A stretch of 64,000 bases of DNA from Margaritifera margaritifera (Eukaryota; Mollusca; Bivalvia; Unionida; Margaritiferidae). Positions 24,141 to 42,340 of the stretch are shown piece after piece (within the stretch, counting starts at the first letter, position 1; the number at the start of each line of letters is the position of its first letter). The notes beneath the pieces are model-generated. The model made no database searches. It was not told the DNA's origin and worked only from the letters and a program-made list of their open reading frames with translations. The translations under genes and the position numbers were made by a program. The stretch covers positions 1 to 64,000 of the forward strand of contig JAQPZY010000623.1 in assembly GCA_029931535.1 (NCBI GenBank), in the 5' to 3' direction.

Positions 24141-26266
24141 AGTGTGTCAATAAAGTCACTTCAAGAGCAGTATATTTTTGTAGAGAGAGAGAGAGAGAGA
24201 GAAAGAGAGCGAGAACGTTATCTTTGAATAAGGACAACTGTTCGGAAGGACAAACAGGAGCACGACCTTCAATGTGGTTGCCATGGTGGCAATGGTGTAG
24301 AACAGACCAGCACCATTTCATGCTAAACCAAGTAAATATCATTGTCAGTCCATTAAACAAATACCGCATGTCAAAACAGCCATTCGTGCAGGAAGAGAAG
24401 CAGAAAAAAACACATTTCCTCTAGAATCATCTATATATCATTTTTAACCTTTTCTATTACAATTCATATTAATATGACAATTCAAACAGGAGGACTAGCG
24501 ACAACAAGATTTGCTTTATGATGGCCTCCTTGGCGTGATGTTGGAGGTTAGATCAGCAGCTTTTCATTTGGCAAAAACTAAATATCATCAGAAGCCTTTA
24601 AATGAATTAAAGTTCCATGCTGGTGCGACGATTTATTTGGAAGGAGGTAGGATAACAAGATGCTCAAGATGGCCACCATCGCAGCCTTATTGTATAGCAC
24701 CATTTTCATTAGGGTCAATTAAACGTCTAGATGAAATTGTATGCCAAGATTCATGCATGACTTTCTTCCAAGCAGATGAGAGTAGTAGCGATAAAAAGCA
24801 AAATGATAGCGGATAACATACTCTGGACGATGGAGATTTAATAGCATACACAGTACCATTGCATGATCGAATCCGATGTGCGACCAGTAGAACTGGAAAT
24901 GATTTGAACAGAAAACTATATATCCGGCGATATACATGCTTGAAATATAACACAAAACTTCGCAACCTGAGTGTGCACGCAAACACACGTGTTGGTTCTT
25001 TAATGAACTTCACAAATCGATTTTGTTTTTGCAAAATTAAACTATTATAACTGACCAGGAATCTTACAAAATGAGAGAGTACAAGTTTTGGTGATTGTTT
25101 TATGTCAGTCGTTGCTTTCATTATAAGTTATCCAACCGTTAAGCAAGAACGCACACTCAAGTTAAGGAGCAATGTAAATGTGAGCAGTATGCAAGCTGGA
25201 AAAACACTGAGCGTAAATACAGTCATGTTAGAAAAGAAACGTAGGCCACAATAAGTAAGAACATTTATTGTCAGATACATTCAATCTGCAAGGTCATGTG
25301 TCCTAAAATGGGTGACATGAAAAAAGAAATGATCTCATTTGTGATGGAATATGAACTATATTGATGCATTGTTTCATGAACAACACATAATTGTAAGCCA
25401 GGAAGGATGAAACATGGCTTTTAAAAGTATTTATAAACCCAAAGAGCAACAAAAGAGATGCTTACTTATTAGCATAGCCTCCTCTATAAAGCCAAAGCAT
25501 AGCCTTCAACAAAAACCAGTTTATACGAAAATATTTTTGAGCAGACTATGGCCATTTCATGGAAATTGAGAGTAAGACAGCTAAGATTTATCAAGTTGAA
25601 ATTATGCATGTTATACATTAATCTGGTCAGGTGTCAACCATCAGTGAACCATGTAGTATATGAAGCAATCTGGGCATGTTTTTGTCAATGTTTCGCGCTT
25701 AGCTAGGAGGGCAGCTTATCCACAGTGTGTCCACATAAATACAAATTAATAACAAGAATTCAACAGATTGCTGCCTCTCTCATGCACGACCCTGTCATGA
25801 ACCAAAAACTATGCATATTCACAAGAGAAAAAAAAAGTAGACCACTGTGTGACAGTAGGTCATGCAGGAGATATTACTAATAATGTCACTGTGACAAACG
25901 TTTGCCCGTGGAAGGTAGAACTTTCCAAAGGGAATGCTCTTATTAAGTGTAATGACTGTACCTTCAGAGAAACCAAACTAAATGCAAAGAGTAGCTGGAG
26001 GACAAAAACTAGGTCAAAATGACCTACCTTTTCCAGGTATGAGTAGTGCCATCGAGGATTAATACACCAATCAATGTTCATGCTAGTGTATACAAAAGTG
26101 TCAGAGGAACTGAGAATGCAAAAACTAACGTTGACGCCTACGATATCAGAAAAAATAAAAAGTCACAAATGTGATCTCTATGTCTTGTGGCTGTGTTGCA
26201 AGCAATACAAACAAATCTACTGACTGACAGCGTGTTGTATGCAAATGCAATCCGGAAATATGTAAA
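24141..26266. other. Unassigned DNA, slightly richer in open frames
   Basis: Three plus-strand frames (24511-24816, 24859-25050 and the 3' part of 23948-24424) have fairly normal amino-acid composition. One contains MWLPWWQWCR. None shows a domain I recognise, and they are separated by stops. They may be remnants of an unidentified element. A (GA)n run sits at 24184-24212. Confidence 0.4.
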
Positions 26267-26267
26267 C

Positions 26268-26376
26268 TGACTGAATATATGTATTCAATGTAGTAAGATG
26301 TCCACTGACTGAATATATGTATTGAATTTAGTAAGATGTCGACTGACTGAATATATGTATTCAATGTAGTAAGATA
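26268..26376. repeat. Tandem repeat, 38 bp unit, 3 copies
   Basis: CTGACTGAATATATGTATTC followed by AATGTAGTAAGATGTC starts at about 26267, 26305 and 26343 with only a few differences. Confidence 0.92.
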
Positions 26377-29300
26377 ATCTTGCACTGGATAAATACCCAT
26401 AACATGTCCATAGTACGAAGAACAAGCGGGTAAAGACAATGTGGAAATTTATACATGAAAGTATTAACAGTACTAAGTATCCACCGTGCAAATAACATAC
26501 ATTAATTCGTTCCAAGACTGTCATTGAATACTATAAACGATAAATGTACACACGAGAAAACTATTGGCTGGGCACCCAGAAAGGAGAGTCCAGCAGTGAT
26601 AAATATTCGCAAGAGCTATGAATGCTACCAGGGGCACACCTGGTAGGCTGGAAATGAAGTTAAAATATAAACATAATATACCACTGTAGTAAGATTTGTG
26701 TACAGGTATGTACAACATACAGTTATCTCTCACTTTAAGGAACCCCAATATAAGACAGTAACTTAGATCTCATTTTATTATTCAATACAGCGGTCCTCCT
26801 TCTGCAATACAAATGTGGCCTTAAATAGAGGGTGGAATCTAGCGAGGGGTAAAAAATAGTACTATTATTCTAATCTGGTGCTAGGCAATATGGCCTTAAA
26901 ACAACACAGTTGTTTTGCTCTCGTAGTGCAACCTAAAATTAACACTGATTTTGCCTCCAAAGAATTAGAATAATATGTGGAAAACAGTCTGACCGCATGT
27001 AGTGACTTTCTGTATTATGTATATTTTCGTCATAGTAGTGGATATTCATACGAACATTTCCCCAAAGCGAACTTGTCCAGAATTGAAAATTGCGTAGTTA
27101 AACTGACTTTTTCTTTCTAGTTCCTGCTGCTAATGTTTGATTTTAATCTTAAACATCCCTGACTTTTGAAAATAATCCACACTGGACGAATTAATTACAG
27201 CTGAATACCATAGAAATTGTGGATATCTCTAATTCATGTCCTACGTCTGCCATTTTACCTAGGTATTTCCACAAAATGCCAATTGTATTCATAAAATTAT
27301 GATAAATGTCATGATATTTTACCAAATATATGCCGTAAAACGGTGGACATTATGAAGGCATTCACTGGCTCACCCTTTTCGCTTGTGTGATTATCTCTTT
27401 CGTTCTCGCTCTCTCTGTCTCTCCCTCTGTCTCTCTGTCGCACTCTCTCTCTCTCTCACGCGCGCTCAAACGCACACAAAGAACTTAAATCATGCTATTT
27501 TAAGTCTTAGTCTGAAAATATGCTTATATGGATTACGTACTGAAATCACACGAACGTCTTCACTTTACATCACTAGACTCTCAAAATCATATTTTCATTC
27601 ACATCATTTCTAAATTGCTCTATGTGTTACAAAACGTATTCAGTCAGATATTTTTCAGTAAATATTGGAATGTTTAACTGCAAATATTTCGTGATTGTTT
27701 AAAAGACTACACATGTTTAACCTTTCATTAGCTGAACACGGTAAGACAAGAAAATGAAGATTTGTTGCTGCTTCTTATTTTTGAAACGATTACTGCTTGT
27801 TGTTTTTTATATGCGGTGTCTTTGCACAAATTAATTACAAAATCATGCACATGACAAGGAGGGAGGTAAAATGGCAATAACTCCAGCTACCACGTGTTAT
27901 TTCTCTCTTTATGTCTCTGCTGCTCGATCTCTCATTGACTTTTATATTTAGACATTGCATCTGGTATTTGCTTGGTAAGTCGCTAGGATTCTGGTTTGTA
28001 GTGTGTAGCATACAGGCTTCAATTGCGCAAGTCTCTGATCATCTGATGGTCTGCTCCTCTTTGCTCAAGCTGTCAAACCATAAACACGATTCTTTTAATT
28101 AAATCTCGGTTGCAATTAAACCATTCATTTTATGAACAACTTTCCGTGAAAAAGAAAAAAAAGTATAATTTCACCATAATCGAAACGCAAAACGTCGGCA
28201 TGGATGACTTCATTGACAAAATCATTGAAAAACACGTTTGAAATTTTGTCAGAAGTCGTCGACAGGTCCAAATGAAACAACCGAAGTATTTAGAAATAAC
28301 TTTCCAATATATCAACATACCCAGTAATTTATAGCAATGTTGACATTTGGCTCACACGTCACATATTAAGAAATTGATCGTTTGATTTACTTATAGGAAG
28401 CATACAATAAAACTTGTTTGAAACATTTGTCTTTCAAGTTCATCATAAATATTTGAATATTGCACGAAAACTTAACTGTGGGCTAAAGGCGCACCTACCA
28501 CGGCCCAACGTGGTCATGCATCGATCACAGCGACCTGCATGTTGCATTGGCTCTGTGGCTCTGGCCCATATCGTGTGTGGGCATTGCATGACAGCGTGAA
28601 TTTGATTCATTGCGTAGATATTGATAGTGGGACATACCCTATCCATGCATGTACAACACCTGCAATACATGATGCGTGAAAATCGTAGAACCCACAACGA
28701 ATGTACTCTAAGTATAGTGTTGGACCTACAGTAGTTTGCATGATGGAAATATACGTCTTCCTATAACCGTTGTATTAGTAGAAAACCAGACCGGTTGAAG
28801 AAAACGTCCATACTCTGAGTATAGGAGTTACATGTCAGCATTTTACTAAGGAAATGGTTACCATGAACAATAATAATGTCTGTGACGTCATTGTTATTTG
28901 CTAATAATATCATCCAACAACATGTTTTCCATGGGCATACAGCTGTCCGTAAAGTCAGATGTTATAATTACTTTTGTGATTCATAATTTGTCAGAACTCT
29001 GTTGTTTGTGTTGCAAAGTAATAATGCTACATACAAATTGCAAATCATTCGTGTCTAAAGTACGTAACTTGTGTCTATCCAGGAACCAACTCCATACTCA
29101 GAAGTTCACTCAAAGTCACTTTTAGTGCAATGAAACCTTGAAAACGGTTTCGTTTTGACACGTAAATGGCATCAATGACTATAATAAATCTGACTTTGTT
29201 TTTTATTTTCATGATGTGTATTGTTAAAAGCTAGAAAAGAGGCACCGTAAGTCTACTTTCCACAAAATTCCAATATTTGTTGATTTCGTCCATGCTATAA

Positions 29301-30864
29301 ACCACGAATTTAAAGACACAAGGAACAGTAATTTGTATGTGGGAATAAGAGGTTGCATTATGAAATCCAAAACATATTAGGGCAATGAAAATATCATTGT
29401 TTGCAAAAACACCACAAATTGAAACCCCTGATTACCTTGAATAGTTTGGTTTAATAGAATGTCAACCAGTTACCTTATAATTTCTGACTATAAAAACCAA
29501 AGAGCTCTACTTTTATATTTCAGAAACACTATTGAATGGGTTTATCTTCGGATATGGTCTTGTTATATTAGAGTAAAACCAACTCGTCGAAAACTGGGTA
29601 CACAGAGCATTACTAGTTTCTACATATCAGGCAATACTAGTAGAGCATTTAATCAAGTTATTTAATTTGGTATGAAATATCTTTACCAAAACAACTTTCA
29701 TTAGGCATAGTACTTATTATTTATTGAAAAATGCTGTAAAGTTCCAAATCCGTAGTGGATAGTAGTGTATGAAACTTTATTGTGGATAAATCCAAACTCT
29801 CGCGGAGCATGGAATCTATGTTTCTGGAGAATATTTAAAATATCAAAGAACCAGCACTGCTATTAAGAATTACATTTATTGCATTGTATCATGATTTTTG
29901 ATAATGACATTTCCTTCAAAGTGTTTTTGGTTACATTTTTCAAAGATGGTGTCTAGCTGTTACAAGCCTAAAAAAGGTAGTCCTTGCTCCTCAATTATTA
30001 ATTAGTGCAAATATGGAGTGTGTTATATGATCCTGCAGCTCTTAATTTGATATTATCTACAACTCAGCACGAGTTTATCTTGTGCAATAAGCCTACTATT
30101 TCATACGTGACTAAACTGGTTTCGGAGAACATTTAAGCAGCTGGGTTCGGAAACTTATTATCTATCGATCATGATATTCTCTGGATTTGTTCTCAAAGAT
30201 TTGACTTTCCGAAAAACGTTGATAAAATTACTAAAGAGTTTTATAAATTTTCACGCACCATTAAGCGATACGATAGTTCCAAAAGTCTAGTAATGGAAAC
30301 AAGAAAGAAATAAGTAAATAAATCTCATGTTGCTTTGATGGCACACATTTGAAACCAGAATATTATTAAAATTATTATAATAGAATTTATACGTACACGA
30401 AAGAACAAAATACAATAGAGTGCGGAAAAGGGCCGAGAGGAAAATTAAGCAGTGTGAAAAAAAGACACTTTTGCAAATCTGTCAAATAGTTATACATATA
30501 TTTGAATTTGTTAGGCATGTGTTTGATGGAAGTGATTACACAGATCACACAGAGAAAAACACAAATACAGCTCAGTACGAAATTTGTAGCGACCCTGGTT
30601 TATACGCAGAATTTGCTGAATGTTATTTGGCATCACTTGCAACAAGACGGCATAAAGACTAATAAGCATGCAGGACCTAATTGATTAATTATGCGTTGTA
30701 CCTGTGATAGCTACCCATTAGTAAAGGAGGATGGAATAATGGTCTCTTTATATAAAATGGAATTATTGATCACGTTAATAATCGCAAATGAATTACATTA
30801 GTGGACGTACCAGCTAAATTCATCCGTGAGGGATTACAATAAATGATCGACACAAATAGAAAAT
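26377..30864. other. Unassigned AT-rich DNA
   Basis: No coding domain, tRNA or transposon end was recognised in this 4.5 kb. Simple repeats are limited to a degenerate (TC)n at 27405-27460. A patch at about 28490-28590 is GC-richer than its surroundings and open in two frames on opposite strands, but neither encodes a known motif. A plus frame at 30420-30662 (80 codons) is charged and unrecognised. Confidence 0.45.
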
Positions 30865-32480
30865 TGCACTAACTGAGTTTGGGTTTCAATAGGGAAAATC
30901 AATCATAGATTGAATATTCACTTTCAATGCTGTTATAACAGAAGTGGTAAATTCGGGGATCAAACTGAACTGCGCATTTATAGATTTCGAAAGGGCTTCA
31001 AAAGCCGCTTAATATAGATTTAATATGGTCTAAAGGCATCAAAGTGATTTTTGAATACAAAAGTTGTGCGAGGAATTAAATCTATGAGTGAATCAGTTAA
31101 AACGTGTATAAGATATCAAAACTCGTGTTCAAATTCCTTTTAGTCACATTCCGGTATCAAACAGGGTGATCCTTTATACCCTTTGTTGTGCATAATCTGC
31201 ATAAGATATATTATTACATATATAACTAGTAATATTGACTACATTTTTGCAATACAGTATATCGATATGCTTATGCCTTTATACGTATATGACGCTGTTG
31301 TTTCCGCTTTGTCTGAAAAAGCATTGAGATATCCAAAAGTATTGGGTTTGAAAGAAAGTATCTTTAAGACTAAGTTGATGGGTTTAGAAAGACGGCGAAG
31401 AAAACCGCATGAAATATATTTTGACGAAACAAAATATGAAGCTGTTATATCGTTTAAGCATTTCGAAATTTAATTTGTTTAAAAGAAATCCGTCTCAGAC
31501 ATGCTTGGCAGATCAAGCATCATTTGTACTACTTACATTATACTCGCTGATAGAAAATGTTAGTTTGATAGTCATTAAGTGGTTAGTTATTCAACACTCT
31601 TGTCAGATCAAACGTAGCATACTCTATTGAGGTTTAGGTTCTTGCAAAGGGAACAATTTTGAAATGATTCTTATTACATTCTGCGTGAAAATGTTCGGTG
31701 TGAGAACACCTGCACATTTCATTGGTCTGAGCAAAGGTTATAAACATAATATTTTAATGAGTAAATAATGGTGAGCATTGCTTTAAAAGTAAAACACTGT
31801 TCAGTCTGAATTGTATCAAATTCTCAAGCATCACGATAGCAAAAGTCGGCTTTTGTGGTGTAGAATAATTTGAATGAATTAGGTCGGATGCTTATTTGGA
31901 TTAATAATTGCTTACGAAGTATTCCACCTAATTTCATAGAACACCACCAAACAGATCAAAATATCCAAATTTGGTATGATTCAATAAATGCATCCAGCAC
32001 GTTAGACTGGAAATAGAAAGTTATTTTTGGTTTCGAGAGTTACGTGAACATAATAACGGATAGCCTTTATATAAAAATATTTACGAAATTTACACATGCC
32101 GTGCATAAATTAGCAGTTGAAAGAAGATACTATGAAGATATACCAAGATATCTCAGAAAACGTATTATTGTTGTAATTTAGACGAAATTTAATCATACTA
32201 TACTTTAGCTTTAGTTTGTATAAATATCAAGATATTAAATTTCTGGCTTTGTTTTGCCACTGTACTACATTGCGAAATAGTATAAGGAGCATGTCTGGTA
32301 AAACATTTCAAAAATTTAAAAAATGTGGGTACATGTTTGGTTGAGTGTCCACAGAAAGGAAACAGTGGTACTAAAAATGAATTTATTTCTTGATTTCTCT
32401 TCTTGTGCTTGGTTACTTTTCTGTATGGACATTTTAAACTTATTGTGTTATGCATTAGAATAGTCATTATCTTTAATATT
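30865..32480 (+). pseudogene. LINE relic: reverse transcriptase core to C-terminus
   Basis: The pieces are in canonical order. A degenerate FGF-type RT block near 30870 is followed by ITEVVNSGIKLNCAFIDFER, the RT motif containing the first catalytic Asp (F-I-D-F), near 30930-30990. Next are SVKTCIRYQNS (31085) and SGIKQGDPLYPLL (31150), the conserved GxxQGxxxSP-type block. YVYDAV (31288) stands where YADD is expected, so the catalytic box has decayed. VHKLAVERRYYEDIPRY near 32100 is the C-terminal SSHKL-type block, and GTCLVECP near 32330 lies in the terminal zinc-knuckle region. There are numerous stops and frameshifts. It is a sister copy of the 18.2 kb fragment. The clade is not assigned. 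Confidence 0.75.
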
Positions 32481-32536
32481 CACACAATACTCTGTGTGTA
32501 TATATGCTCTCTAAAACCAAATTATTGAGCTTATCC

Positions 32537-32718
<182 letters not shown>

Positions 32719-32809
32719 ACATTAAGGTTTTCATGACCAGAAGTAAAATGTCGAGAGAGATAAAATGGAATTGAATACAAAATAGTAAAGTACTTGAGAA
32801 GCGGAATCA

Positions 32810-32880
32810 TAAGAGTTTAATCCTATGTGGATGGGAGTATGTAATATGATCCGGCAATTGACACTTTATACCTCAGAGAG
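32810..32880. repeat. Short dispersed repeat R2, copy 2
   Basis: Matches 20190-20265 through TGGATGGGAGTATGTAAT and the following CGGCAA..TTTATACC block. Confidence 0.6.
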
Positions 32881-34170
32881 AAAAGAAAAAAATCCACACA
32901 TCAAGCAACTTGACTTTGTTTTCATGCCTTCCTTCATTGCTGCTCTCGAGTGCACGTGACTGACTTCTGCATACATTAAAATCTAATTTGTAGCATCCTT
33001 AATGAATCTGTAAATTTTGACATATCTAAACGACTTTACCTGCTGGTAGGGGTATTTTCTCATACAATGATACTGATTATTTTCTCTAGTACGCGATTTA
33101 AATTTTATTATATCCCGCCAAATACACCGTTTATCTTTGTTCCAGTCATCTTATTTTATGTTATGCTTTGTTTGTGGCTAGAATGAATATATTACTTTAT
33201 GCCTGCTATAATTGATCATAATTAATTTAAAATGGCTCTTTTTGCAAATAAAAGTTTAAATCTTGGCATTCATAAGGAGATTCATGGATTCAATATTTTA
33301 GTTTAACAATCATTACCTTATTTAATAATCAGCACTAAACTGCAGGCTACAATTTATAAAGTTGACGACATAATTATGCATTTAAACTACAGTGTTGAAT
33401 GCCACGGATTGCCATCTAGTATATTTGTACTCATTTGAAATAATAGGATGTCAGGATTATGATATTAGTATTGTCGTTCATTTTCACACTACCAGATTAA
33501 GAAGTGTCAAACGTTTTGTCAAACATGTAATGATATAGGATTACGCAAAACTGCAGAGATAACTCATCATTTACCAGTATAGCTGTAATATTTTCCGGAA
33601 AAATTTCGCCTGATGTTACACAACAAACTTCACCTTTTTGTTCCAGTGTAAGTAGAACCCCTGAAATGATCAGCTACATTTACTTACGTAACAGCATGAT
33701 GTATGTTCATCGTGAATGTAAACACTTACCCCCCACTGAAAGGAAAGAAAGCATACAATTAGTGCTGTATCATTGTTCGAATAAACTATAATAAGAGTAG
33801 GTTTCATACGTTGAAACGAAACCTCAGGCTCTTTCATCACACAGACCGAAATCACAATACATGAAGGCGATGTTTTGGGACAATATTAATAACATAGTAA
33901 TAAAACTTTGAATATAACAACTTCGTATCTCGTATTAATTTCCAACATTAGAGCGTTTATTGTGATTTTACTCGGGAACTCTTTATTTGTTACTCAGATA
34001 AACTTGGTGCTATCTTAATCGTTTGAAAGTATGAAAACAGTGCTCGCTAACGTGTTTATTGTGATTTAATAATGCGTTTTATATTGAATACGATTTATTT
34101 TGAGAGAAGATATTACATAGCATTATTTCTGTCATTATCATAAAAAGATCATAAGAATGAACCACTACAG
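32881..34170. other. AT-rich DNA, nothing recognised
   Basis: No ORF of interest, no repeat array and no RNA gene were seen in this 1.3 kb. Confidence 0.5.
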
Positions 34171-34179
34171 ATTATCAGC

Positions 34180-35230
34180 ATATCGGGGCTGACTTGCCTC
34201 AACGATCTCTGCTTGGACCACTCTTGTTTGTAATTATGTCAATGATATTGTCATTTATATTCATTTCAGCATAAAACTGTTTGCTGATGACACGTCATAA
34301 TCATTGTAGAGGACACAACCTTAGTCGCTGTCGTCCTGAGCGAGGACCTAATTAAAATCAATGTGTGGGACGATCATTGATTAGTAGATGTAATTGAAAG
34401 TATACAAAATCAATGATTTTATCGATAGAATTTCAAAAGAGATATCAACCACTACATTTAATGAATGATACGTATATTAAGCATTTATCCGAAACATCTG
34501 GGCTTAACTCTTGAAGAAATGATATTCTCACATACGCATATACATGAAATAACTACAATACCAGTGAAAAGCATAAATATATTGCGATGTTTGAAATTTA
34601 AACTCATTAGAAAATTATTAGGTCTCCTTTATATCACCAAAATAAGAACTCTTTTGGAGTATGGAGATAATATTTGGGATAACTACACAAAGTATGAAAA
34701 AGAGCAAGCAAACACGATACAAGCTGAATCAGGAAGAATCGTTTGTGGGGTAACAATGTATATGTCATATGCCTGAATTCTCGATGAACTAAAATAGGCA
34801 ATACATTCAATAAGACGCTATAAACACTGAATGTAACATTTTGTATACAAAAATGCACTATAGTATGACCATTGGAAACCTGAGGGCCTTGGTTTCACGA
34901 CATGCCCAGTAGGTAAATAGTATACGACTTAGAGATCTAACCTTTAAACGCAATTTTACCAGGAGACGCTTCTATCAAATTTAATATTTCCAAAAGTATG
35001 GGACGGTATGGAATGTTCTCCCTTTATATATTCAAAACAACTCTCTTTTTTGTTACACTTCAAAGGGAACCTAGGAAACTTACTAGGCTGTTACTTTCAA
35101 GGTGAAAGATTAGCACGAAGTTTTAAAACAAGGTATCTACTAGGTTGTAGCTCATTAAACGATGATTTCTTCAAAACTTATTTGTCATTAAAGAATAATT
35201 TCTATGCAGTGAACCAGAAACCGCAAAAAA
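34180..35230 (+). pseudogene. Jockey/CR1-type LINE relic, RT to C-terminus
   Basis: The window reads in order through a non-LTR RT of the jockey/CR1 type: RSLLGPLLF (the GxxLGPLLF block) near 34207; a frame giving KLFADDT-like residues near 34270 and IIVEDTT near 34300; then LSIYPKHLGLTLEE, HTHIHEIT, INILRCLKFKLIRKLLGLLY, RTLLEYGDNIWD and QAESGRIVCG in one continuous frame at 34465-34776. This is the thumb-region pattern of these elements. Downstream pieces include RRYKH, RLRDLTFKRNF, WNVLPLYIQN and LLGCSSLNDDFF, the expected terminal blocks. At least six frame breaks are present. Confidence 0.85.
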
Positions 35231-35289
35231 AAGATTAAACAATAATTGCAACTTATTTGTCATTAAATTGTAATTTAAGTCTCACATTT

Positions 35290-35620
35290 GAATAAAAGGA
35301 GAACTGTTACTGGTCTAAGAGGAAGTGCATCTGTTCAAATTATTTATGAGGAAACAGGCAGGCTTACACAAAGCAGACCAGATTACATTTGACAAGCTTT
35401 GGTACTTTCATAAAATTTTTATGGCGCATCTCCTTCGTATCTTTCGGAGCAATTGCTCCCCTTGGTTGGTGAATCTAACCTATATAATCCTAGAAATAGT
35501 AATATCCTCACGCAAATAAATCCTCGTTGAAAAGGAAATAGGAAATAATTTGTTAAACAACACCGTTTAAGTTGGACTAATATATACTATAATATACAAC
35601 TGAATAAAGAAAGAAGGAAA
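35290..35620 (+). pseudogene. Second jockey/CR1-type LINE fragment
   Basis: Immediately after the first relic ends, a frame reads GLRGSASVQIIYEETGRLTQ, then PSYLSEQLLPLVGESNLYNP followed by RNSN. In jockey/CR1 ORF2 this block belongs before the terminal region already seen at 34880-35220. It therefore comes from a second, separate insertion, or from a rearrangement, and not from continuation of the first. Confidence 0.7.
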
Positions 35621-35827
35621 TTATGCACTATTTAAAGTAAATTTGAGGATTAAATCACACAAGTGCCATCCTGTTATTTACATGGGGATAGAAAATGCAA
35701 TACCCTCCATGCCCGAATTGGGAATAAATGTAGTGATCTACAATATGACTTTTACATGAGCCGTGTATGAGATAATCCTCTATGTGCATATATATCTCTA
35801 TCTAACTATGGATCTATTGATCTATGT

Positions 35828-35951
35828 AGCTATCTATCTATCTATCTAATAGCACAAAAATTTATAACGGTGCAAATAAGAAACAGTCCCAACGTTTCGA
35901 GCTAAACAAGCTGTTCCTGAGCTGAAAAAACAATTTACATTCACTATATAT

Positions 35952-36024
<73 letters not shown>
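35828..36024. repeat. (CTAT)n and long (TA)n microsatellites
   Basis: A short CTAT run at 35828-35848 and (TA)n at about 35961-36024. Confidence 0.95.
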
Positions 36025-36029
<5 letters not shown>

Positions 36030-36587
36030 TTGCACTAACAATTGTGGAGCAAGGTATAAAACTGATTCGGAGTCTTAATCCGCTGTCACTACTATTGAAC
36101 ATAGATACTCTGTTATATGGGTCATCGGATTTGTCTGTGAAAGAAATTCGCCTTCACTTCATATAATTTAAACTTATATAAAGGAAACTAAACGTGTTAT
36201 CTGACTTTTCAGAAATGCTACACTTTATTCTTTCCTTTCAAATCCTTTAAAACCCTTTAAGGTTTCTATAATTGAGAGTCTCAATAATGTACATTAATTG
36301 CGCCTGCCACAGGTAAATTCTCTCTCTCTCTATGTCTCTCTCCCTCTCTCACGAACTTCATGCTTTTTTCCATACAACCATATTCAAATATTCATTTTCC
36401 GCTGTCCCTGTATAGTGTACAACATTTGATAATAAGATTTGTCCATTTAAACAAGCAATTGTATTAGGTTAAAAATCTACCATTTGCACGCGAATAGCTG
36501 TTCATATTTTTACAATAAATGTACAATAAACTACTTTCCATAGCTCAAGACTGAGGTGCGACCAACTATCCTAGAAAAAAAATAATA

Positions 36588-36750
36588 GCGGCTAGCCGTG
36601 GTATTCCAGGTAGTACAACTTCGGACTCATAATAGAGGCGTCTCGATACCTGCCCAATTTAGGCAGGGAAACACATTTGACTCCGATTCGCTCGGCACAA
36701 TGGAATCATAGCCAATAGGGTGATGAATGTGCCGTTAAAATTCAACTAAT
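36588..36750 (+). mobile_element. tRNA-derived SINE-like element
   Basis: The head TAGCCGTGGTATTCCAGG resembles an A box. TTCGGACTCATAATAGAGGC is the anticodon-arm region and GTCTCGATACC resembles a B box. A body with GACTCCGATTCGCTCGGC follows, then the tail ATGTGCCGTTAAAATTC. The tail matches the minus-strand element at 21.7 kb. The head is degenerate, so this is an old insertion. Confidence 0.7.

Positions 36751-41234
<4,484 letters not shown>

Positions 41235-41270
<36 letters not shown>
41235..41270. repeat. poly-A run (36 nt)
   Basis: A pure A run about 400 bp upstream of the composite LINE. It could be the tail of an older plus-strand retroposon whose body I cannot identify. Confidence 0.95.
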
Positions 41271-41271
<1 letters not shown>

Positions 41272-41671
41272 AGAAAAAATGAACAACTGTTCAGGAAAAA
41301 AATAAATTCGCTGCAAAGTATATGGAAAGTAAAAAGGAAGAATATTCTATGGTTTGAAAATCACCAAAGAATGTAACTTCACAAAATATAACATATCCAC
41401 ATAGAGCTGAACTTGAAAAACTACTTGGAAAACATTCGCTAGAATTTAACAAAGCCAAAGTACAAAAGTTACACAAGAGTAAAGTATAATCATTGAGAGA
41501 GCTGACGTTAACAAAACCTACTGACGTTGTAGCAAGAGCTCAAAAAATATTTATTGCTTGATAGTTGGCCTTGTTGTTGCTATAGAAATAGATGTTATAT
41601 ATTAAAAGCAAGGTATTAAAAAATAAAACATATTTAAAAGGGTCAGGGACGGCGCACCCTCACGTAGGTAT

Positions 41672-42340
41672 TATAAATAAAGTAAATCCATTTCCAGAAA
41701 TATTGTAGGCTACAAAGTGGATGAAAGACTAAAGACTAAAGATACAAATTCATAACATTTAGAGTAATAAATGCCAATCGAATCGAACAAAATAATTAAC
41801 ACTATTTATCATGCAGAACTAAATTCAACTTTGACAGTAAGTTACAATATGCTTTTTAAGAGGATATTTAACTTTAGAAGAGACTCGCAACTAATATGGG
41901 TATAGAAAGGCAATAAAATTGGATATTCCTATTTCATTCAGTCAATTTACGATTTACTATCTAACGGCACAAGAGATACTACCTGACAAAGTACAAGTAA
42001 ATATGTTAGCACCTTTAACAATAGAGAAATTACCCAAAAGTCATGGAATTAATTTCAGATTGATGAAAATAAATGGAATTAAGAATGATTTGGTTAAAAA
42101 AGATAGAATATTACAAAGGCGTAAGAAAAAAAGTATGAAACAGCAAATAATTTATCTATCTATCTATAACTGGGTAGAGGTTGGTATGGCAAGTGTTTCC
42201 AGTGGAATTCGTGTTGCAGCTGCTAGTTTAGGAGTTGCAGGAATGGCTACATGATTTATTATACAATTAGCTTTAACAGGGTTTGGTGTAACTTTACTTG
42301 TGTTGGCTGCAAAAGTTTTAAAAGACAAGCTAGTATAAGA
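41672..42340 (+). pseudogene. Hydrophobic ORF at the 5' end of composite LINE family D, copy 2
   Basis: The frame opens at 41919. Its first ~85 residues are polar and basic (KRRKKKSMKQ-like near the end). Then comes a small-residue-rich hydrophobic stretch, VGMASVSSGIRVAAASLG and GVAGMAT, a TGA at 42252-42254, and in the same frame FIIQLALTGFGVTLLVLAA and KVLKDKL to 42339. Further on are KHDEIITSAISKLKN and a degenerate ISDNVV. The copy at 23.3 kb does not have the TGA, so that stop is private to this copy. The layout (basic N-part, glycine/alanine-rich membrane-like hairpin, charged C-part) resembles an unnamed repetitive protein family I associate with invertebrate transposons. The function is unknown. 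Confidence 0.6.

Noticed and set aside
23948..24424. 158-codon plus-strand ORF as a host gene
   Set aside because: Its first part is the endonuclease start of the composite LINE, and it then runs through a (GA)n microsatellite. The remainder has no recognisable domain.
28414..28697. Overlapping Cys-rich ORFs on both strands in a GC-richer patch
   Set aside because: Mirror-image open frames with no known motif. Likely chance lack of stops in a GC-richer stretch.
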